Origin: Microbacterium endophyticum
GTDB taxonomy: Bacteria; Actinomycetota; Actinomycetes; Actinomycetales; Microbacteriaceae
Assembly: GCF_011047135.1 (NCBI RefSeq)
Contig: NZ_CP049255.1
Location: 1,178,001 to 1,242,000, forward strand
DNA: 64,000 bases
Reading direction: 5' to 3'
This document shows, piece by piece, positions 60,876 through 64,000 of the stretch. The notes under the pieces were generated by a model that saw only the letters and a list, made by a program, of their open reading frames with translations, made no database searches and had not been told where the DNA came from. The number at the start of each line of letters is the position of its first letter. The first letter of the stretch is position 1. Made by a program: the position numbers and the translations under genes.

Positions 60876-61379
60876 TCAGAGATGCTTCAGCATGCGCGTG
60901 TTGCCGAGCGTGTTCGGCTTCACGTGGGCGAGATCGAGGAATTCAGCGATTCCCTCGTCGGGGCTGCGAAGAAGCTGCGAGTACACATCGGGATCGACGA
61001 CGTGCTCACCGATGGGCGAAAAACCACGCCGCGTGAAGAAGTCGACTTCGAACGTGAGACAGAACAGACGAGTCAATCCGAGTCGGCGAGCAACAGCTTC
61101 AAGCTCCGCAACGATCTCGCGCCCCACCCCGAGGTGCAGCCACTCCTCGGCAACCACAAGGGTTCGCACTTCACCAAGGTCTTCCCACATGACGTGCAGA
61201 GCGCCGAACCCAATGAGCCGCCCCTCATCGGACTCCGCGATCAAGAACTGCTGCACCGATTCGTACAGCACGACGAGATCTTTTCCGAGCAGAATTCGTC
61301 GCTGCACGTGCGGCTCCAAAAGCGCGTGAATAGCGCGTACGTCTGAAGCTCGTGCCGGGCGGATCGTGAATGTGCTCAT
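60876..61379 (-). CDS. argA: N-acetylglutamate synthase, short actinobacterial type (GNAT)
   Basis: 167 residues from the ATG at 61379 (MSTFTIRPARASDVRAIHAL); the longer frame upstream runs through the terminator hairpin. GNAT motif A is VAEEWLHLGVGREIVAELEA, and LTRLFCLTFEVDFFTRRGFS is the acceptor-side text shared with the mycobacterial Rv2747-type ArgA. It transfers acetyl from acetyl-CoA to glutamate, the first step of arginine synthesis. This short GNAT form replaces the classical ArgA in actinobacteria. It lies 41 bp after the clpC terminator. Confidence 0.85.
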   Translation of the reverse strand: MSTFTIRPARASDVRAIHALLEPHVQRRILLGKDLVVLYESVQQFLIAESDEGRLIGFGALHVMWEDLGEVRTLVVAEEWLHLGVGREIVAELEAVARRLGLTRLFCLTFEVDFFTRRGFSPIGEHVVDPDVYSQLLRSPDEGIAEFLDLAHVKPNTLGNTRMLKHL

Positions 61380-61419
61380 TTCTTCAAGCCTATTGCTGTC
61401 AGGAACTCCGGCGCCAAAC

Positions 61420-61457
61420 CACGAAGAGCGGATGCCGCGTGGCATCCGCTCTTCGTG
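61420..61457. terminator. clpC terminator hairpin
   Basis: Perfect 17-bp arms CACGAAGAGCGGATGCC and GGCATCCGCTCTTCGTG with a GCGT loop, 17 bp beyond the clpC stop on the minus strand and upstream of argA. The minus-strand tail after the stem is GTTTG, a weak U-run. Confidence 0.85.
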
Positions 61458-61473
61458 TGATAACTCTCGTGGA

Positions 61474-63999
61474 CTATTCGCCCTGAGCGACGATGTCGGG
61501 TGTTGCCGTGATTTCGCCGCCGGTTGCAACTCCCACGGCAACCTTGTCGGCGCGAGGTGCGCTGACGAAGGCGAACTTGCCGTCTTCGAAGGTCACCTTG
61601 ACGTGGTCGCCGGGGTTCAGCTCGCCGTGGAGAATCTGCTCGCTGAGGTTGTCCTCGATCTCGCGCTGCATGGCACGACGAAGCGGACGCGCACCGAGTG
61701 TCGGGTCGAACCCAACCTCGATGAGGCGCTCCTTCGCGGGCTGCGAAAGCTCGATGGTCATGTCGCGGTCGAGCAGACGCTCGCTCAGTCGCTTGGTGAA
61801 AAGGTCAACGATCTGCACGAGCTCGGTCTTCGACAGCTGCGGGAACACGATGACGTCGTCGACACGGTTGAGGAACTCGGGCTTGAAGTGGCGCTTGAGT
61901 TCTTCGTCGACCTTGCCCTTCATCCGCTCGTAGCTGGTCTGGGCGTTGCCCTCGACCTGGAATCCGACGGGTCCACCGGCGATCGCCGACGAACCGAGGT
62001 TCGTCGTCATGATGATCACGGTGTTCTTGAAGTCGACGACGCGACCCTGGCCATCGGTCAGGCGACCCTCTTCGAGAATCTGCAACAGCGAGTTGAAGAT
62101 GTCGGGGTGTGCCTTTTCGATCTCATCGAAAAGTACGACCGAGAAGGGCTTGCGGCGCACCTTTTCGGTGAGCTGTCCGCCCTCTTCGAAGCCGACGAAG
62201 CCGGGAGGGGCACCGAACAGACGCGAGACCGTGTGCTTCTCGCCGTACTCGCTCATGTCGAGGGAAATCAGCGCACCCTCGTCGTCGAAGAGGAATTCGG
62301 CAAGAGCCTTCGCAAGCTCGGTCTTTCCGACACCGGTGGGGCCAGCGAAGATGAACGATCCCGAGGGACGCTTGGGGTCTTTCAGCCCCGCACGCTGACG
62401 GCGAATCGTGCGCGAGAGCGCGGCAATCGCCTGCTCCTGGCCGATAACCCGCTGGTGCAACGCCTTCTCCATGAAGACGAGACGGCTGGTCTCCTCTTCA
62501 GTGAGTTTGAACACCGGGATGCCGGTGGCCTGCGCGAGCACTTCAGCAATCAGGCCCTCGTCAACGACTGCGTGGGATGCCACGTCGCCGCTGCGCCACT
62601 GCTTCTCGAGGCGAAGGCGCTCAGCAAGAAGCGACTTCTCTTCGTCGCGCAATGACGCGGCCTTTTCGAAGTCCTGCTCTTCGGAAGCAACTTCTTTCTG
62701 CTCGCGGACCTTGGCGATTTTCTCGTCGAATTCGCGCAGCTCCGGCGGGCTCGACAGGATCGACAGGCGAAGGCGAGCTCCGGCCTCATCGATCAGGTCG
62801 ATGGCCTTGTCAGGAAGGAAGCGGTCGCTCACGTAACGGTCGGCGAGGTTCGCTGCCGCAACGATGGCGCCATCAGTGATCTGTACCTTGTGGTGCGCTT
62901 CGTAGCGGTCGCGCAGACCCTTCAAGATGTTGATCGCGTGGGGCAAGCTGGGCTCAGCCACCTGGATCGGCTGGAAGCGGCGCTCGAGCGCGGCATCCTT
63001 CTCGAAGTGCTTGCGGTACTCGTCGAGCGTCGTCGCACCGATCGTCTGCAGCTCACCGCGGGCAAGCAGCGGCTTGAGGATCGACGCAGCATCTATTGCA
63101 CCCTCAGCGGCACCGGCACCAACAAGCGTGTGGATCTCGTCGATGAAGACGATGATGTCACCGCGCGTGCGGATCTCTTTCGTGACCTTCTTGAGGCGCT
63201 CTTCAAAGTCACCGCGGTAGCGGGACCCGGCAATGAGCGAGCCGAGGTCAAGCGAGTAGACCTGCTTGTCTTTCAGCGTCTCGGGAACATCGCCCTTGAC
63301 GATCGCCTGGGCGAGGCCCTCAACGACGGCTGTCTTACCGACGCCGGGCTCACCGATCAGCACGGGGTTGTTCTTGGAGCGGCGCGACAGAATCTGCATG
63401 ACGCGCTCGATCTCTTTCTCGCGCCCGATGACCGGGTCGAGCTTGTTGTCGCGCGCGGCCTGCGTGAGGTTGCGCCCGAACTGGTCGAGCACGGCAGAGC
63501 CGCCCTGAGCGGCCTGGCCGCTCTCGCTTGCGGCGCCAGAGACGGCGGCAGGTTCTTTGCCCTGATACCCGCTCAGCAATTGGATGACTTGCTGGCGCAC
63601 CTTGTTGAGGTCGGCTCCGAGCTTCACGAGAACCTGCGCGGCGACGCCCTCACCCTCACGGATGAGACCAAGCAGGATGTGCTCGGTGCCGATGTAGTTG
63701 TGTCCGAGCTGTAGTGCTTCGCGCAGTGACAACTCGAGAACCTTCTTCGCACGCGGCGTAAAGGGGATGTGGCCGGTCGGCTGTTGCTGACCCTGACCGA
63801 TAATGTCTTGCACTTGCTCGCGCACGGCATCAAGCGAAATCCCGAGCGACTCGAGAGCCTTGGCGGCGACACCTTCGCCCTCGTGGATCAGACCCAGCAG
63901 AATGTGCTCGGTGCCGATGTAGTTGTGGTTGAGCATCTTCGCCTCTTCTTGGGCGAGCACCACCACTCGACGGGCACGGTCGGTAAATCTTTCGAACAT
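61474..63999 (-). CDS. clpC: ATP-dependent Clp protease ATPase subunit ClpC
   Basis: 841 residues, complete, with its ATG at 63999 at the window edge ([20 protein letters not shown]). Two Clp-N repeats (about 2-145) carry the twin [15 protein letters not shown] and [15 protein letters not shown] motifs. D1 (about 170-410) has Walker [10 protein letters not shown] and Walker [12 protein letters not shown]. The ClpC-specific UVR/middle domain (about 415-465, [20 protein letters not shown]) follows. D2 (about 490-820) has Walker [15 protein letters not shown] and Walker [14 protein letters not shown]. ClpC unfolds proteins and feeds them to ClpP; it is essential in many actinobacteria. Confidence 0.97.
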   Translation of the reverse strand: MFERFTDRARRVVVLAQEEAKMLNHNYIGTEHILLGLIHEGEGVAAKALESLGISLDAVREQVQDIIGQGQQQPTGHIPFTPRAKKVLELSLREALQLGHNYIGTEHILLGLIREGEGVAAQVLVKLGADLNKVRQQVIQLLSGYQGKEPAAVSGAASESGQAAQGGSAVLDQFGRNLTQAARDNKLDPVIGREKEIERVMQILSRRSKNNPVLIGEPGVGKTAVVEGLAQAIVKGDVPETLKDKQVYSLDLGSLIAGSRYRGDFEERLKKVTKEIRTRGDIIVFIDEIHTLVGAGAAEGAIDAASILKPLLARGELQTIGATTLDEYRKHFEKDAALERRFQPIQVAEPSLPHAINILKGLRDRYEAHHKVQITDGAIVAAANLADRYVSDRFLPDKAIDLIDEAGARLRLSILSSPPELREFDEKIAKVREQKEVASEEQDFEKAASLRDEEKSLLAERLRLEKQWRSGDVASHAVVDEGLIAEVLAQATGIPVFKLTEEETSRLVFMEKALHQRVIGQEQAIAALSRTIRRQRAGLKDPKRPSGSFIFAGPTGVGKTELAKALAEFLFDDEGALISLDMSEYGEKHTVSRLFGAPPGFVGFEEGGQLTEKVRRKPFSVVLFDEIEKAHPDIFNSLLQILEEGRLTDGQGRVVDFKNTVIIMTTNLGSSAIAGGPVGFQVEGNAQTSYERMKGKVDEELKRHFKPEFLNRVDDVIVFPQLSKTELVQIVDLFTKRLSERLLDRDMTIELSQPAKERLIEVGFDPTLGARPLRRAMQREIEDNLSEQILHGELNPGDHVKVTFEDGKFAFVSAPRADKVAVGVATGGEITATPDIVAQGE

Positions 64000-64000
64000 C

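Noticed and set aside
1..64000. CRISPR arrays, insertion sequences, rRNA genes, prophage genes
   Set aside because: None was recognised: no regularly spaced direct repeats with unique spacers, no transposase or integrase motifs, and no rRNA sequence.

Overview
This window is chromosomal DNA of a high-GC Gram-positive bacterium, most likely an actinobacterium of the family Microbacteriaceae (Microbacterium or a close relative). The evidence is a small protein of the DUF7882 type (7500-7823) that is typical of that family, an actinobacterial short ArgA beside ClpC, a maltokinase paired with a TreS-like GH13 enzyme, a CCA-encoding tRNA-Ser(CGA), and many carbohydrate ABC transporters with lipoprotein binding proteins. 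No database search was possible, so the family assignment is an inference.

Layout. 1-1517: 5' end of a DevS-like GAF sensor kinase, a universal stress protein and a DUF2231 membrane protein around a DosR-type box. 1536-7416: a tightly packed minus-strand operon (15-codon leader, acyl-CoA dehydrogenase-like flavoprotein, PIG-L deacetylase/NodS-like methyltransferase fusion, GT2 glycosyltransferase, two MFS transporters). 8003-14275: a sugar ABC transporter, class II aldolase and sugar kinase, divergent from a DeoR regulator across an array of TGC motifs spaced by 10 bp. 14309-19237: WS/DGAT acyltransferase, maltokinase and TreS-like glucosyltransferase. 19381-22502: MesD/MesX folate-independent methionine synthase with a divergent LysR regulator. 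22583-24098: a tetR/MFS pair wrecked by deletion, nonsense and frameshift mutations. 24355-34272: a GC-rich glycan-use locus (ABC transporter, GH3, LacI, cell-wall-anchored sialidase-fold hydrolase with lectin domain) ending beside tRNA-Ser. 34872-37202: an MFS exporter and L-lactate dehydrogenase. 37199-45722: peptide-type ABC transporter, amidohydrolase, PPC-domain protein, creatininase-family amidase and a GntR/UTRA regulator. 45724-57154: nucleoside deaminase, adenosine deaminase, a BMP-type nucleoside ABC transporter, adenine deaminase, an acyl-CoA dehydrogenase-like flavoprotein and an amidohydrolase. 57208-63999: housekeeping genes radA, an SseB-like gene, small exported proteins, argA and clpC.

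How the genes work together. The 37-57 kb stretch reads as one catabolic region for nitrogen-rich small molecules, chiefly purines: import by the BMP/YufOPQ-type transporter, deamination by adenosine, adenine and other deaminases, and further hydrolysis by amidohydrolases and the creatininase homologue. Four related palindromic sites, nCTTGT-NN-AyAAGT, lie in the two divergent promoter regions (43.5-43.7 and 46.2-46.4 kb) and suggest one regulon, probably under the GntR protein encoded between them.

Most novel-looking items: the 1.5-7.4 kb deacetylase/N-methyltransferase/glycosyltransferase operon, with its SD-sequestering hairpin and coupled leader ORF; the GntR palindrome network; the phased repeats before the DeoR-controlled sugar operon; and the possible ATC start of the PPC-domain gene. 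A 49-codon gene at 59900-60049 and the partial sensor kinase at 1-182 are easily missed.
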